Shown: positions 48,168-59,194, counted from the first letter of the stretch. The stretch is DNA of 64,000 bases from Epiperipatus broadwayi (GCA_028023455.1 JAQFVV010000002.1:31751725-31815724), one strand, 5' to 3'. Numbers and translations: made by a program. Notes: generated from the sequence alone by a model not told the origin.

Positions 48168-48810
48168 TATATAGGGTATATAAGCACAGACTTTCATGTG
48201 ACACACCACTCTCCAATCTATCTCATAACACTGATACACTTGAACACATATATGTCAAAAAGATAAATAATCATCAATATACGTATTTCATGCTAAACCA
48301 GCAATTATCATCTCTACACATATAAGCAATAAGTGCTCAGATATATATTAAAATAGCCAATCTTCATACTTTAATGGACATGCTTCAATTCATTCCACAC
48401 TCCAACTATTCAACCCTCCATCCAATTGAAAATCTGATGATGGAATCCTCAAAGCCCACCCTGAGGCCAAGATTCTCATCACACTCATGTTAATCTAAAA
48501 TCAATCTGACCCTTCATGTACATGACATAATTCATTTAATACTTATGTCCTGTACATGAGGGGTCAGATTGACTTTAGGTCAATATGAGTGTGACGAGAA
48601 TCTGGGACTCAGGGTGGACTTTGAGCGTTCCATCGACAGATTTTCAATTGGATGGATGGTTGAAGAGTTGGGGTGAATTGAAGCCTGTCCATTAAAGTAT
48701 GAAGATTGTCCACCTTAATATATATCTGAGCACTTATTGCATATATGTGTAGAAATGATAATCTGGACCAATTGATGGTTGCTGGTTTAGGTTTAGCATA
48801 TTGATGATTA
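48168..48810. mobile_element. Family A foldback, right terminus lost
   Basis: Left end ATATATAGGGTATATAAGC and ACAGACTTTCA. The inner arm has CCAATTGAAAATCTGATGATGG and CATCACACTCATGTTAATC, with the mirror after the centre near 48520-48545 (CATGTACATGACATAA and CTTATGTCCTGTACATGAG). The left hammerhead has lost CTGATGA by a deletion between repeated GATAAT/GCAAT words (near 48305). The right one (about 48757-48810) reads TTGATGG and lacks GAAA, so both are dead. Confidence 0.85.
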
Positions 48811-49319
48811 TTTAAGCCTGTATTTCAGTTATTAAAGTAATTATGTAATCCTACTGGAGTTTATTAAATAATATCTTATATTATGTATAAAACAATCGAT
48901 TTAATTTTTTTAAAATAGATGAAAGAAACGATAAAAAAAATTATCTTTAATAAATTATATTCATTAGTAAACTCGAAACAATAATAATTCATAGATAATT
49001 TCAAAATTAATATATAAATATCTAGGCTTTCTATCACGAATTTTGTTATTTTGTATAAATCTAATTCTTAATTATAATACACAATTCTAAATCTTAAAAA
49101 TGAACCATTCCAAAGATAAATTAATTCATACCCACTAATATAATAATGGTAATCAATTTTGTTAATGAATTAGTAATTATTATTAGAAAAATAAATTAAA
49201 TACAAGATAATATTCGCTCACCTTATCCTTTTTAGATATTACGGTAAATTAAAACTGATTTTAATTAAGAACATTAATGAATAAAAAAATAAGATATTAT
49301 TTGTATGTAAATGAATCAT
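48811..49319. other. Unassigned spacer
   Basis: AT-rich sequence with no feature. Confidence 0.4.
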
Positions 49320-49645
49320 GCAGTTTGAGAGGTCGAAAACATAATATATGGGTAAGAGAACAAACAGGTGTTACTGACCTCATTGAAAAAATTAAAAGAC
49401 TGGAGTTGGGTTGGACATATTGCTAGAAGAGATGATAATAGATGGACAATTGAAATCTTAAACTGGATTCCAAGAGATTGTAAAAGACTCAGAAAAGGAC
49501 CATGTGTGAGATGGATGGATGAAATAAGAAAATGTGCAGGGGTGGTGTGGAGAAGAGAAGCTAAAATCGGAGATTGGTTGAACTTGGAGAGACCCTCATC
49601 CTGCAGTGGATTGGTACTGTTTGATTATGATAATGATGATGATAT
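49320..49645 (+). pseudogene. RTE LINE 3' fragment, well preserved
   Basis: The plus strand encodes I-W-V-R-E-Q-T-G-V-T-D-L-I-E-K-I-K-R-L. A short deletion then shifts the frame, and it continues as V-G-H-I-A-R-R-D-D-N-R-W-T-I-E-I-L, K-G-P-C-V-R-W-M-D-E-I-R-K-C-A-G. It ends in a GATTATGATAATGATGATG tail. Only the last third of the RTE C-terminus is present; it is 5' truncated. Confidence 0.85.
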
Positions 49646-49931
49646 ATTCTTAATCTATATATATTGAAAATAACAATAAATAGAGGGCTTCAAATTTCTT
49701 CTAGCATTTTCAACAAAAAACTCTCACAAAACATTATACTGTATAGGGAAATATGTATATGTAAGAGCTAAAAGTAAAAATGATTTTTTTCAAAATTATC
49801 TATGCTTACCACAATAGCTTGTCAACAGATTGAAATTTCAAGAGAAGAAAAACTATTACTACCAATTGTTTTATAAAAGATTTATAAAGCATTGAAAATT
49901 GATTAGAAAACAAATAGTACTTTAGTTAAAC
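49646..49931. other. Unassigned spacer
   Basis: AT-rich sequence with no feature. Confidence 0.4.
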
Positions 49932-50061
49932 AAAAGTACTACCAAATATGTCAAGTGTTGGTGGCTGAGTGGTTAGCACAGGTGCCTTACAAGCAGTTGT
50001 CCTGGGGTTCGCTTCCCGGCCAATGCTTTGACACATTAAAAAAAAAAAGTACTACCAAATA
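49932..50061 (+). mobile_element. Val-tRNA-like SINE, copy 2, with 17-bp TSD
   Basis: AAAAGTACTACCAAATA occurs at 49932-49948 and 50045-50061. The 96-base body is a tRNA-like unit followed by poly(A). Box A-like TGGCTGAGTGG, anticodon loop CTTACAA (UAC, valine) and box B-like GGTTCGCTTCC are present. The acceptor stem GTGTTGG/CCAATGC is extended by TGTCAA at the 5' side and TTTGACA at the 3' side, so the ends of the SINE are themselves inverted repeats. A perfect TSD and intact tail indicate a recent insertion. Copy 1 is at 34379. Confidence 0.9.
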
Positions 50062-50569
50062 ATAAATTACTGCTTTGGTACAATTTATTGGTTTGACATT
50101 TTATTCAAACCATAATATATACTAATAATTTTTATTAGTCATTCATTAGACTAGAGATTATCCAATAATAAATAATATTCACTACATGATATATACTTTT
50201 TCATGTAAAACATTTATTTGATTTTTTTTTTCAGTATAAAGAAATGTATTAAATTCTATTTTTATTCATTCCATTCCAAGGCATAAACAATGTTAAACTT
50301 GAATCCTAGTAGAAGCTGTCATCAATTATTTTTATGTATTAAAGTATTAAAAGTTTTACAAACTCTATTCTTTTATAATTTCAGCTAGTTAGTTAATATA
50401 TAAAATATTAACGTACTTTTGTAGTATCAGTAATATGAAAATTCACCAAGCATTTTTGTTTTAATTATCCATTTTCAAGGGCTCAAAAAAAATCTTGCAA
50501 ACAATATGGCTGACTCCAAGCTATCATATTTAATATTTCCTTTTAGTTTATTTTTTTAATATGATTATA
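50062..50569. other. Unassigned spacer
   Basis: AT-rich sequence with no feature. Confidence 0.4.
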
Positions 50570-50802
50570 AAATATATAGGGTATATGAGCACAGACTACT
50601 CACCCCTCTCCACTCTATCTCATAACACTGATACACTTGAACACATATATGTCGAAAGATAAATAATCACCAATATACATATTTCATGCTAAACCAGCAA
50701 TCATCAGTTGGTTCAGATTATCATCTCTACACATATGTGCAATAAATGCTCAGATATGTATTAAGATAGCCAATCTGTTTACTTTAATGGACAGACTTCA
50801 AT
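50570..50802 (-). mobile_element. Family A left arm
   Basis: Complete left half of family A, from ATATATAGGGTATATGAGC to TTTAATGGACAGACTTCAAT. It stops exactly where family B sequence begins. The right arm is absent. Confidence 0.85.
50664..50720 (-). ncRNA. Hammerhead motif (family A, 50.7 kb)
   Basis: Minus strand: UAAUC, UGA bulge, ACCAA; CUGAUGA; UUGC/GCAU; GAAA; AUAUGUAU; triplet AUA; UUGGU and GAUUA. Stem I is fully paired on both sides of the bulge. As in other A copies, stem II starts with U opposite U. Confidence 0.65.
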
Positions 50803-52010
50803 TCCCATTTTATTTTAAGTAAAAACTTTAATTAAAAATTCTTTCCCCAGATTAAAACAATAGTGTTTCCAACTCTTTAATTATTTTTGGACAATTAACC
50901 TTTTAACCGCTAATTATATTATTGGTTGTATGAGGTAAAAATCAAATCTTTTAATTGGCCAACTCACAAACTGAAGACAAAACCTATTGTTAAAACATAT
51001 TCGCCTATAATATTAAATTCAACTCAGATACGTTTATAAAAAGTATATTACTAATTTTTCAGGTTATGAAGAGAACGAAAGTTCTTTCAAAAATAAATTG
51101 CTATTTATTTATTCTAAAATATTCAATTTCGGCAACATAAAAACTATAATATAAACAAAAAGGTTGACTTTTACGTTATAGGAAAGTAAATATTTCTTTT
51201 TATTAAATCTTTAATATTTTTACTAAAATCTTCAATATTTTTCAAAAATAATTTTGTTTTTTTAGTATTCTCTCTGAAAATCATTTGTAATTACTGAATA
51301 TATACTTAATATTCTTTAAAATTATATTCGAAATGAAAATCTTAGCGTTTTTCTTTATTTTCTTTGATCAGGCAGTTTCTTTGTTCTTTCCAGCCAATCA
51401 GAATGTCTTTTTTGGCTGAGAGCATGCTAAGAACCAATAACAAGTAATGTTCTTTCTTTGTTTAGGTTTAAATGCGTTTTTTTTATTTTTTACTTGTAAA
51501 ATAATTCGGAAGAGGGCACCATCTTACAGAACTTTTAAAAACCTATTCAAAACCTATCAAACGAATATTTTAGCATAAGAACTGGCAGAGTTAGAGTGAT
51601 GTCAGATGTCTACGAGGAGCCTCGTAGGAGGCGGGAAAAGGGTTAACGGTTGCATCTTCCATCTTGGATTTTATAAAATATGCAGTTTAATAGGGAAAAC
51701 AAGCAGTTTAAAAAGAAAAAGTTTAAAAAATGACGTATAATAAAATATTTAAAAAATCAATATTTTGTTAGTATGTTTGTTCCTATATATATATTTGAGC
51801 CGCACCTATGTACTTTAATAAAAAAAATTAATAATAATAAAAATGTTATTTAAAAGTTAAAATTTTATAACTTAGGTGCGCATCTCAAATATATATGTAA
51901 AATACATATATGCGATTAAAGGAGCAGGATGGGATATAGGGTTTAAATATAGGTTAGTAGATAGAACTATGAAGCTCAATCTTAAGCTAAGATTGACAGC
52001 TTCACTATAG
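50803..52010 (+). mobile_element. Family B element, split by an insertion
   Basis: Positions 50803-50895 and 51647-52005 together match the reverse complement of 59956-60425. Shared blocks: TTTATTTTAAGTAAAAACTT, AACTCTTTAATTATTTTTGG, GGTTGCATCTTCC, TATGTTTGTTCCTATATATA, GGAGCAGGATGG, GGTTAGTAGATAGAAC, and the terminal palindrome GAAGCTCAATCTTA/TAAGATTGACAGCTTC. A 743-bp insertion interrupts it (see next entry). It follows directly on a family A arm, as does the other B copy. Confidence 0.75.
50896..51646. mobile_element. Non-autonomous piggyBac-like element, 743 bp
   Basis: TTAA at 50896-50899 and at 51643-51646 flank a segment that starts CCTTTTAACCGC and ends GCGGGAAAAGGG (inverted: CCCTTTTCCCGC). 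TTAA target duplication with CCY-starting ends is the signature of the piggyBac superfamily. The related B copy at 60344-60348 carries a single TTAA in the same sequence (AATTAACGGTTGC in reverse), which serves as an empty site. Near the right end CTACGAG/CTCGTAG (51611-51628) forms a subterminal hairpin. No transposase is encoded. Confidence 0.82.
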
Positions 52011-52850
52011 TTGTGAATAATCACACTTATTATATTTATAATAATTTAAAATGGTTGTTTATTTTATAAGAATTTTATGACATGAGTAGTTTTGAAGTGA
52101 AAGTCCCTTCTAAAAGGCAGAAATATACATACATTATAGACTTTCATATGTACAGTGGAATATACTCACAAAGCATGCCTTTACATATTTGTATCATAGT
52201 TACAGTTAATTCAACCACAAATATGATCCAAACATGTACAGGCATGTTTGGCACATGTATTGGTGAAAGGTGCTGCTTTGAAATTTTTGGAGTTTTTGTA
52301 GATTTATCAATGCATCCCTCATTTTAATTGTAGAAGCATGAAGGTTGATTGTGAAATGAATGTATAATAAAATAGGATGGTCTAACTTTGCATATTGATA
52401 AATGTATGCAACATAATAAAGTTGAGATGAGGAAGTATAAATAAAAGCCAGAAACTCTTTAGTTTGATTTATTTATTGTTGAATTACATATATACAATAA
52501 GCATATATAGATCTTTTATATATGTATCAGATGTATCCAGTGTTTTGAAAGGTTATCGTTTTGATATTATAGATTATTAAATATAATATTTGTAATAGGT
52601 TTTTTAAATCAGTTGCTCTAACAAATATTTCGTCAGAAATGTTACAAAAACAATGCTCTTTCAGGCTTTCATCTTGTAAAAAGCCTTCATTACCTGTTAT
52701 ATTGTTAGTGTTACAAACAACATATATTCTAACATTGTTGCAGCCAATGTTTTTGTGGGCGTTTTTTTTAATGGTTGCTTTAACAAATTTTGTTAAATAT
52801 TTAATAAATCTTTTTATTTTTATATAGTGCAATGTTTATAAACTGTAATA
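52011..52850. other. Unassigned, with a 101-codon minus-strand frame
   Basis: A minus-strand frame at 52527-52832 (101 codons, mixed composition, several Cys and Asn) is more protein-like than most here: N-I-G-C-N-N-V-R-I-Y-V-V-C-N-T, N-E-G-F-L-Q-D-E. No family was recognised. Its ATG lies in the inverted repeat at 52804-52858. It may be a transposon relic. Confidence 0.3.
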
Positions 52851-53287
52851 TTTTCCAAAGACTTTATCATGGGTTTGAAGTGTTCGTATTCATTCATTTA
52901 TAGTTAAAATCTTTAAAACACATGTGCAACAGCTTAATGCTGTTTAAATATTACAGTTTGTAAACATTGTGCTATATAAAAATAAAATGATTTATTTACA
53001 TACATTTAATTTCAAATAAGAATGACGTATCGTAAATTCTAGTAAATTTCATTAGCGTCTTTTATTCAAGCATGTAAAAGTAATTTAAAGTGATTATTTA
53101 ATATCTTCACGATTTCACTTTCAAACACTTAAGATTTGCCCATACAAAAGTGTTTGGGTTCGAAAAGATAGATGGCCATTCTATCTTTTCCAAAGACTTT
53201 ATCATGGGTTTGAAGTGTTAGTACTCATTCATTTATAGTTATAATCTTCAAAGCGCATGTGCAACAGCTTAATGCTGTTTAAATATT
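52804..53287. repeat. Inverted repeat plus 102-bp direct repeat
   Basis: Two overlapping structures. First, 52804-52858 and 52945-52995 are inverted copies (TATATAGTGCAATGTTTATA and its complement). Second, 52851-52952 recurs in direct orientation at 53186-53287 (TTTTCCAAAGACTTTATCAT... TGCAACAGCTTAATGCTGTT) with few differences. Each copy holds an AACAGC/GCTGTT palindrome. Confidence 0.85.
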
Positions 53288-53860
53288 TAATGTAAATTAA
53301 ACAAAAGATTTTAAATTAATATGAGAAATTTCTCCATTATCTGTCCTATTTGATATGTGAATTTGACAGCGTTGTTATATTTTTTTAATGGCAGAATTAC
53401 TTCATTCACACAAATGTAATATTTTTTTTTTTGTAATTGGTTGTGAATTTGATATGTCATAATCAGTTATGACTTTGACACATGACAGACCTTGTGAAGA
53501 AACATTCACCAAACAGACAACAGAGAAAATGGGGATTTTGCTTGAAACAGTAATGAAAACTGTATTAAAAAAATAAATTTTCTAAAAAATGTGATAAAGC
53601 AAAATATAAAATAAATATTATCTTAAAATTATCTTTGCAATTATCTTTTAGTGCAAAAGTCTGTGGGGGGGGGGTTTCATATCACTTCAAGTGACACTAA
53701 GAATAATAGAAATACATTTAAGTTGTAGCTACAAAGAAAATTGGAATGGTTGCAAGATATCAGAAAATTTTGAATTAACACCAACAAGAAAAAGAAAAAT
53801 GGCAGCCATTAGTCAGATGTTTGATTAGGTCAAGAAATCACAGGAAAGCATCAAGAAATA
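53288..53860. other. Unassigned, probable upstream pogo relic
   Basis: AT-rich sequence with a G10 run near 53665. Directly upstream of the transposase tail, A-A-I-S-Q-M-F-D (near 53801) may be part of the same decayed gene. The 5' end of the element was not found. Confidence 0.35.
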
Positions 53861-54146
53861 AATCGTATAAAATCTTTCAAGAAGACTGAAATTTCTAATG
53901 GCACAGTTGGTACAGAAGATGATGTAACATGTGAAGTAAGCCACAAAACATCACATGAGTAGGCACTAGATAGGGATTTTATGCACAAACCTTCCTGCAT
54001 CTATTGATTACTCTGGCTTTCACTGAGTGGCGCTACTGTGGAGAGAGTTTTGCCTCTTATATGAAGAAAGGATTGATGGTCCAGATGTGGATGATGGTGA
54101 CGATGTGAATGAAAGTGTTGAGGAATTTTTAGGTTTCTGTGATTAA
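53861..54146 (+). pseudogene. pogo-type transposase C-terminus, split by family D
   Basis: 53861-53938 encodes N-R-I-K-S-F-K-K-T-E-I-S-N-G-T-V-G-T-E-D-D, matching the family pattern S-F-K-K-C-G-I-S-N-x-x-x-G-T-E-D-D near the end of pogo/Tigger transposases (Tc1/mariner superfamily, DDE). A family D fragment interrupts at about 53945-54056. The acidic tail resumes at 54057: D-G-P-D-V-D-D-G-D-D-V-N-E-S-V-E-E-F-L-G-F, stop at 54144-54146. The DDE core is absent. The sequence at 54223-54280, with TATTACG- and CGCATTTTCGC-like words on the minus strand, may be the 3' terminal repeat. Confidence 0.75.
53945..54056 (+). mobile_element. Family D fragment inside pogo relic
   Basis: ACATCACATGAGTAGGCACTAG, GGATTTTATGCACAAACC, CACTGAGTGGCGCTACTG and GAGAGTTTTGCC match the right half of family D. 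It interrupts the transposase reading frame, so it inserted later than the pogo element. Confidence 0.8.
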
Positions 54147-55400
54147 AATAATTAATAAAGCAAGTTTTTTATAATAGTACACTTTTTTAATTTTAAAAAA
54201 AAAATAGAAATTTTTACTAAAAAAAATCGGGTGGCGATTATATGCCTGTTGACGTAATATGGGCGAAAATGCGATATTTTATCAATTGCCATTGTAATTT
54301 TAATTTGATATAACAAACTTATTTAAAGTCAATAACTCTTTTTTCAGCTTCAGTTTTAAACTTAATAATATGATTATAATATCACTTATAAAAATAGATG
54401 AAGAATGACAATTTTTTTTTTTTTAATATTTTCATTAGAGGGAAATTTCAGTGCACGTTAATTACTATAATTAAAATTTTCTCAAGTCATTATCTTTGTT
54501 CATTGTCTGTAAGTAATATTTATTTTATTGCATTAAAATGGCCGAAAATTAAATTTACTTTTTTTTATTTAACTAAATTAAAATGTTTTAATTGATTTCT
54601 TCATTGGAAACACTTAGTTGTAATTATGATTGGGTTAAAAATGTTACCACAATCAGCAGGTGACGTCAAATTAATTAAAAACAATGGCAAGAATAGTAAG
54701 TAATAAATTATTTTTTAATGACATGTCGTTGCATTTGAACTAATCTGCTAATTCGCTAATGCTTGAATAGTTTAATTGGGGGAAGGAAAAATGTTTTCAA
54801 ATTTATGAATTCAAATTAACTTCTGTAGCCCTGGATTTTAATAGATTTTTGAGAATGTCTTCATGTTTTCATACAATTTTGTCATTTAATATTTTTAAAA
54901 AGTTTTTCTTTTACTAAAACATATAGTGGATTATTCCGTGTATTTATATTTAATATTAAAAAAAAAACAGGACTGAGATATCTAAAGATATTCTTTAATT
55001 TAATAAAGGAGAAAGAATAACTATTGATATATTTATTTAAAGTAATTAGTATCAAAGTTCTGAGTGAAAAAATTTGATGCTTGCAAACCAAGATGTAATA
55101 AGTAGGTATATTGTTTTTATTTTCAATAGTAGATTATGATAAAGTACATCAAAAATAACAGTTCATTCTACTTTTATCCTTTAGATAGCAGTCACTATCT
55201 TTGCTCATTAGGGAAAACAGTCAATGGGGAAAATCTATTCTAAGTAAGTGGATACAGTATTATTATTTGATGTCAATCAATTACTCAAACTCTAAAGTAA
55301 ATATAGGAATTGCTACAGTTTTATATCCACCTACACAGACTAGTTTCTAAATATTCACTATCTTTGCTGATCAGTGACGACAGTCAATGAAAAAAACCTA
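54147..55400. other. Unassigned stretch
   Basis: AT-rich sequence. TGACGTCA occurs at 54661-54668 without context. No gene recognised. Confidence 0.4.
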
Positions 55401-55620
55401 TTAAACCACTAAACATTACATGATCACCATTCTTTATGCTTACACAAGCCGTTTTCACAGAGGCAAAACCCTCTATACAGTAGCACCACTCAGTGCAAGC
55501 CAGAGTAATTAATGGATGCGGGAAAGTTTGAGTTCCGCTATTGTATAGAGAGTTTTGTCACTGTGAAAATGATTTGTGTAAGCATAAAGAATTGTGATCA
55601 TGTAATGTTTAGTGGTTAAA
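55401..55620. mobile_element. Family D short complete foldback
   Basis: TTAAACCACTAAACATTACATG opens the element and CATGTAATGTTTAGTGGTTAA closes it. TTTATGCTTACACAA and TTGTGTAAGCATAAAG, and ACAGTAGC and GCTATTGT, also pair. About 215 bp with no hammerhead. The boundary TTAA could be a target duplication or part of the inverted repeat. Confidence 0.88.
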
Positions 55621-55675
55621 TATCAATTTTGCCAAATAGGATTATGATGCCTGTGGTTATTAAAGAACCAAAGAC

Positions 55676-56008
55676 ACCAAAATGTATGGAGGTTGAACTG
55701 AGTTCAGATCTATATGACTATACAAGCTAATGAGCTTGAATTGAAAACATTGTGTTTTCATTTTGGACTCAGCAATTTAAAGTTAGCTAAGAAGATAAAA
55801 GGTGGCTGTTGGAGGGTTGCATTAGATTCTAAAGTCTAGATGCAGTGTTCGCAGATCCAAGGCTTCTCACTGATGAAAGCCACAAGTTAGAAACTAGTCT
55901 GGTGATGTTGGTGGACAGTAGATAGGGATTTTATGCACAAACCTTCCTGAATTCATTGATTACCCTGACTTTCACTGAGTGGCACTATTCCATGGAGAGT
56001 TTTGCCAG
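55676..56008 (+). mobile_element. Family D right half with hammerhead
   Basis: Contains AGGTTGAACTGAGTTCAG, the AAGCTAATGAGCTTGAATTG region, AAAGGTGGCTGTTGGAGG and the hammerhead, then CACTGAGTGGCACTATTC and GAGAGTTTTGCC. It follows a short complete D copy at 55401-55620 by about 55 bases. Confidence 0.8.
55855..55912 (+). ncRNA. Hammerhead-like motif (family D)
   Basis: AUCCAA, CUCA, CUGAUGA, AAG-loop, GAAA, CUAGUC (GUC triplet), UGGUGAUGUUGG. Core boxes and triplet are intact and stem III is the palindrome ACUAGU. Inner stem I has three pairs, and CCAA/UUGG gives an outer helix. Stem II is weak (A opposite A at its base). Confidence 0.5.
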
Positions 56009-56835
56009 AACCTATTCTAAGTATGTGGATACAGTACTATCAACTAACGCCAATCAATTATTCAAACTCTCAAATAAATATGGAAGGAAATTCTGCTTTT
56101 AATGCAGATTTTAAAAGAAAATGGATCAAGTCATGTGATGCTTTTTTGTGTATAATTGCAAACTATTGGTCTAGCATCTGTTGATAACAACAATTGTTCA
56201 TCAGTAATGAAAGCTGCATTTTATTGATAGTCATCTGACCAATGCAGATTATCTTGGGATCTTCACTTTCTAATATTGAATAGGTACCAGAATAATATAC
56301 AAACTGCCTAACTAAAAAAAAAAAAATTGTACACATTTTTAGAAATTTTTCAACTATCTAAAATAACTAAAGAACGAAATTGTTTACTTATATAAATATA
56401 TGAATATTTCATTTGGGAAACCAAGTAATGTTTTAGTAATAAAGTAATAAAGAAACCATCTATGATTCAATGGACTTAGATTTATTTTCCCAACCAAAAA
56501 TCAATTCAGAAACATTTTGCTCATAAGCAAGTTAATCTATAATTCAGATTACCACTTGGGAAAAAAAACAATAATCAATATTGGATTTCACTACACTCTG
56601 TAAAAGAATTTAATCTAATCTGAAGAGATGTCTTTGATATTTGATTTTTAAATTTTTTTAGTTGAAAATCAGTATAGTTAAAATGTAAATTTACATTCTT
56701 TATGTGATTTTTTGATAAATAGGATGTGTTAAGATATAATGATAATAAATTCTTGATATGGATGTATTTATAATTGTGTTTTATGTATTTATATGTAATT
56801 TGATAATTGGAATTTCTTCCATTATTGTAAATAAT
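56009..56835. other. Unassigned stretch
   Basis: AT-rich sequence. Short frames without domains. Confidence 0.4.
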
Positions 56836-57232
56836 ATATAAGGGATTTGAACTCAGACTTTCACACAACCCTCAGCTCACCATGCCATCTCATATTGCTG
56901 ACCCACCTAATCATACACTTGTTGAAAAGATAAATAATCATCAATATACGTATTTCATGCTAAACCAGCAATCATCAGTTGGTCCAGATTACTATCTCCA
57001 CACATATATACAATCAGAGCTCAGCTTTATATTAAGATAGGCAATCTTCATACTTTAATAGACAGGCTTCAAACTAGTCCAACCCACAACTCTTCAGCCA
57101 TCCATTTCATTGAAAATCTGATGAGGGAATGTTCAAAGCCCTCGTTAGTGCCAAGGTTGTCATCCTACCCATGTTGACCATTTAGTTATTCTGACCCCTC
57201 ATGTACTGGAGAATAATCCATTTACATACATA
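56836..57232 (-). mobile_element. Family A left arm to centre
   Basis: From ATATATAAGGGATTTGAAC through CATGCTAAACCAGCAATC, CTTTAATAGACAGGCTTC and GAAAATCTGATGAGGGAATG to CTGACCCCTCATGTACTGG. The right arm is missing. Confidence 0.85.
56935..56991 (-). ncRNA. Hammerhead motif (family A, 56.9 kb)
   Basis: Minus strand: UAAUC, UGG, ACCAA; CUGAUGA; UUGC/GCAU; GAAA; AUACGUAU; triplet AUA; UUGAU, GAUUA. One mismatch in the inner stem I (ACCAA against UUGAU); otherwise as in the other A copies. Confidence 0.6.
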
Positions 57233-57359
57233 TGTGAGAGATGGACAGACCTTTAATGCACTATGTTTTTAATATGTAAAAAATCACTATAACAGAAAAA
57301 AATGTACAAATTTAATTTAAGAAATCAAATATATTTTCAACGAATTAACATCATAATAA

Positions 57360-57520
57360 TATCACATGATCACTGATGATGGCCACAAGCCAGAAACTAG
57401 TCTGGGGATATTGGATGAGTAGGCATTAGATAGAGATTTTATGCACAAGCCTTCTGGCATTCATTGATTACTCTGGTTGGCACAGGGTGGCACTACTGTA
57501 TAGAGAGTTTTGCTTTGTTT
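57360..57520 (+). mobile_element. Family D right half with hammerhead
   Basis: ATCACATGATCA fused directly to CTGATGATGGCC, then GGATATTGGATGAGTAGGC, GATTTTATGCACAAGCC and CACAGGGTGGCACTACTG. The outer terminus and the right half are joined by an internal deletion. Confidence 0.8.
57368..57416 (+). ncRNA. Hammerhead-like motif (family D, truncated stem I)
   Basis: CUGAUGA (57373-57379), stem II UGGC/GCCA, four full pairs (57380-57383 and 57389-57392), GAAA, CUAGUC with a GUC triplet ending at 57402, then UGGGGA. The 5' side of stem I was cut by the deletion and leaves only about three pairs. Confidence 0.5.
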
Positions 57521-57882
57521 ATCATAATAATAATCAAAAAACAGCAATACTTTATATTAAACGTTTTTAAAAATCGATTTTTACACTTATTTGAATACTA
57601 TTCACTCTTTGATTCATCATGTGTTCACTTTACTTTATAAACCCAATCTCTTTTTTATCATTTTATTTTTTCCTATCATTTTTTTTTTCACAAATCACTT
57701 GGATTTTATTAGGATGGAATTCATATTCAAATTCCTTTTCATTATTAAAAAATATAGACATAGTTGTAAAATTAGTTTTAGTTTTATTTTTGTTTGTTTT
57801 GTTTTTATTGTGATACTTGCACATTAAAAGTATATAGTGAAGCTGTGATATATACTGTATCAATTTACAATAAGCAGTCTTT
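57521..57882. other. Unassigned spacer
   Basis: T-rich sequence. The overlapping frames at 57591-57863 are composition artefacts. Confidence 0.4.
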
Positions 57883-58446
57883 CTGAAGATTTGTGATGAT
57901 GATGTTTTGGTTGTATTTTCATATTAGACTATTTCCATCATCGAATATGAATTTTGAATGTCATTGGAAAAATTTAACTTTATTTAAATATTCCAAATAC
58001 ATTCAGCTGTTAGTAATAGCACACCAAACAGGTTAGTATATGCACAATGTTTCGAAAGTTATTATTAATCGCCCCTCTTTTTTACATGTTGCTGGCCTGA
58101 CCAGTGACAGTACTAGCATGGGAATCAAACCTGGACCCTTAGATTCTTGAATATTGAATTTTAAGGTAACTTTTGGCAGGATGCCTCAGTTGGTTAGAGC
58201 ATTATCTTCAAATTCAATACTCAAGAATATAAGGATCCAGGTTCAATGCCTATGCTAGTATTGTCACTGATCAGGCCAGCAACATCTGAAGAAGAGGCAG
58301 AATAATACCTGTTGAAACATTGTGCATATGTTAACCTGTGTGCTATTACTAACAGTTAATTTGGAATATTTAAATAAAGTTAAATGTTTTGAAAGACATT
58401 CAATACTCATATTAGATGATGGAAATAGACTAATATATAAATACAA
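57883..58446 (+). mobile_element. Family S foldback with tRNA-like head
   Basis: Left arm 57883-58165, right arm 58180-58446. The tRNA-like head at 58175-58258 has box A-like TGCCTCAGTTGGTTAGAGC and box B-like GGTTCAATGCC. CTGAAGAAGAGG at 58286 and GAAAC at 58314 lie on the two sides of a hairpin. The flanks ACAATAAGC and ACAATATGC are a possible target duplication. This is one of the best-preserved S copies. Confidence 0.85.
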
Positions 58447-59194
58447 CAATATGCACTATATCAAATATATGCTAGCCAAAAAAATGTAAATGAACCAAAT
58501 ATATATAAAAAAACACATTAAAATTTGCAAAATTAATTTATTTTATGATTTTCTAGCTACCATTTTTTGTCTTGGGAAATGGTACGTGATCATGTTAAAA
58601 TTACATATATAAATAAATAATCAATTGTTTTTATTGTTGGTAAATTTATAAGATATTTGAGCCCCAGAAGTATACGAACTAAAATGGATCAACACTCCAG
58701 AATCTGAGATTTTATCATTGCACTACTTTGTACAAAAAAGAAATTAAAATTTCTTTAAATTTAATAAATTTTACAATACTTCATCAGCCATTTGTTTTAT
58801 CTCAGAGAGCTGTTTGTGGTCATATTTATTACTAAAATGTCATCAGTTTATATTGAAATCACATATATTTTATTCTTCCTTTATTATGTTTTTTTAATTT
58901 GATATACAGTATTATGCTTAATAAAATGTTTTCCAAGTGTAAATTAAATTTATAAAATTTAAGAACATTCATAAAGTTGATACAGACTTAAAAACATCAA
59001 AACAACTAGAGAGGATATAATTGCTGTTATATTTCCATTAAACAAATAGTTGTTGATGAAAAATGTTGTCATTCAAACATATTTAATTGTGATTTTGGTA
59101 TTCATTTTAGTTTAAAAAATAAAGATATGAGTTTTTATTATTTTTATTTTTTTGAATGACTGTGAATGTATGATTGTACACACACACACTTTAT
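58447..59194. other. Unassigned spacer
   Basis: AT-rich sequence with a short (CA)n at 59178-59188. No gene recognised. Confidence 0.4.
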
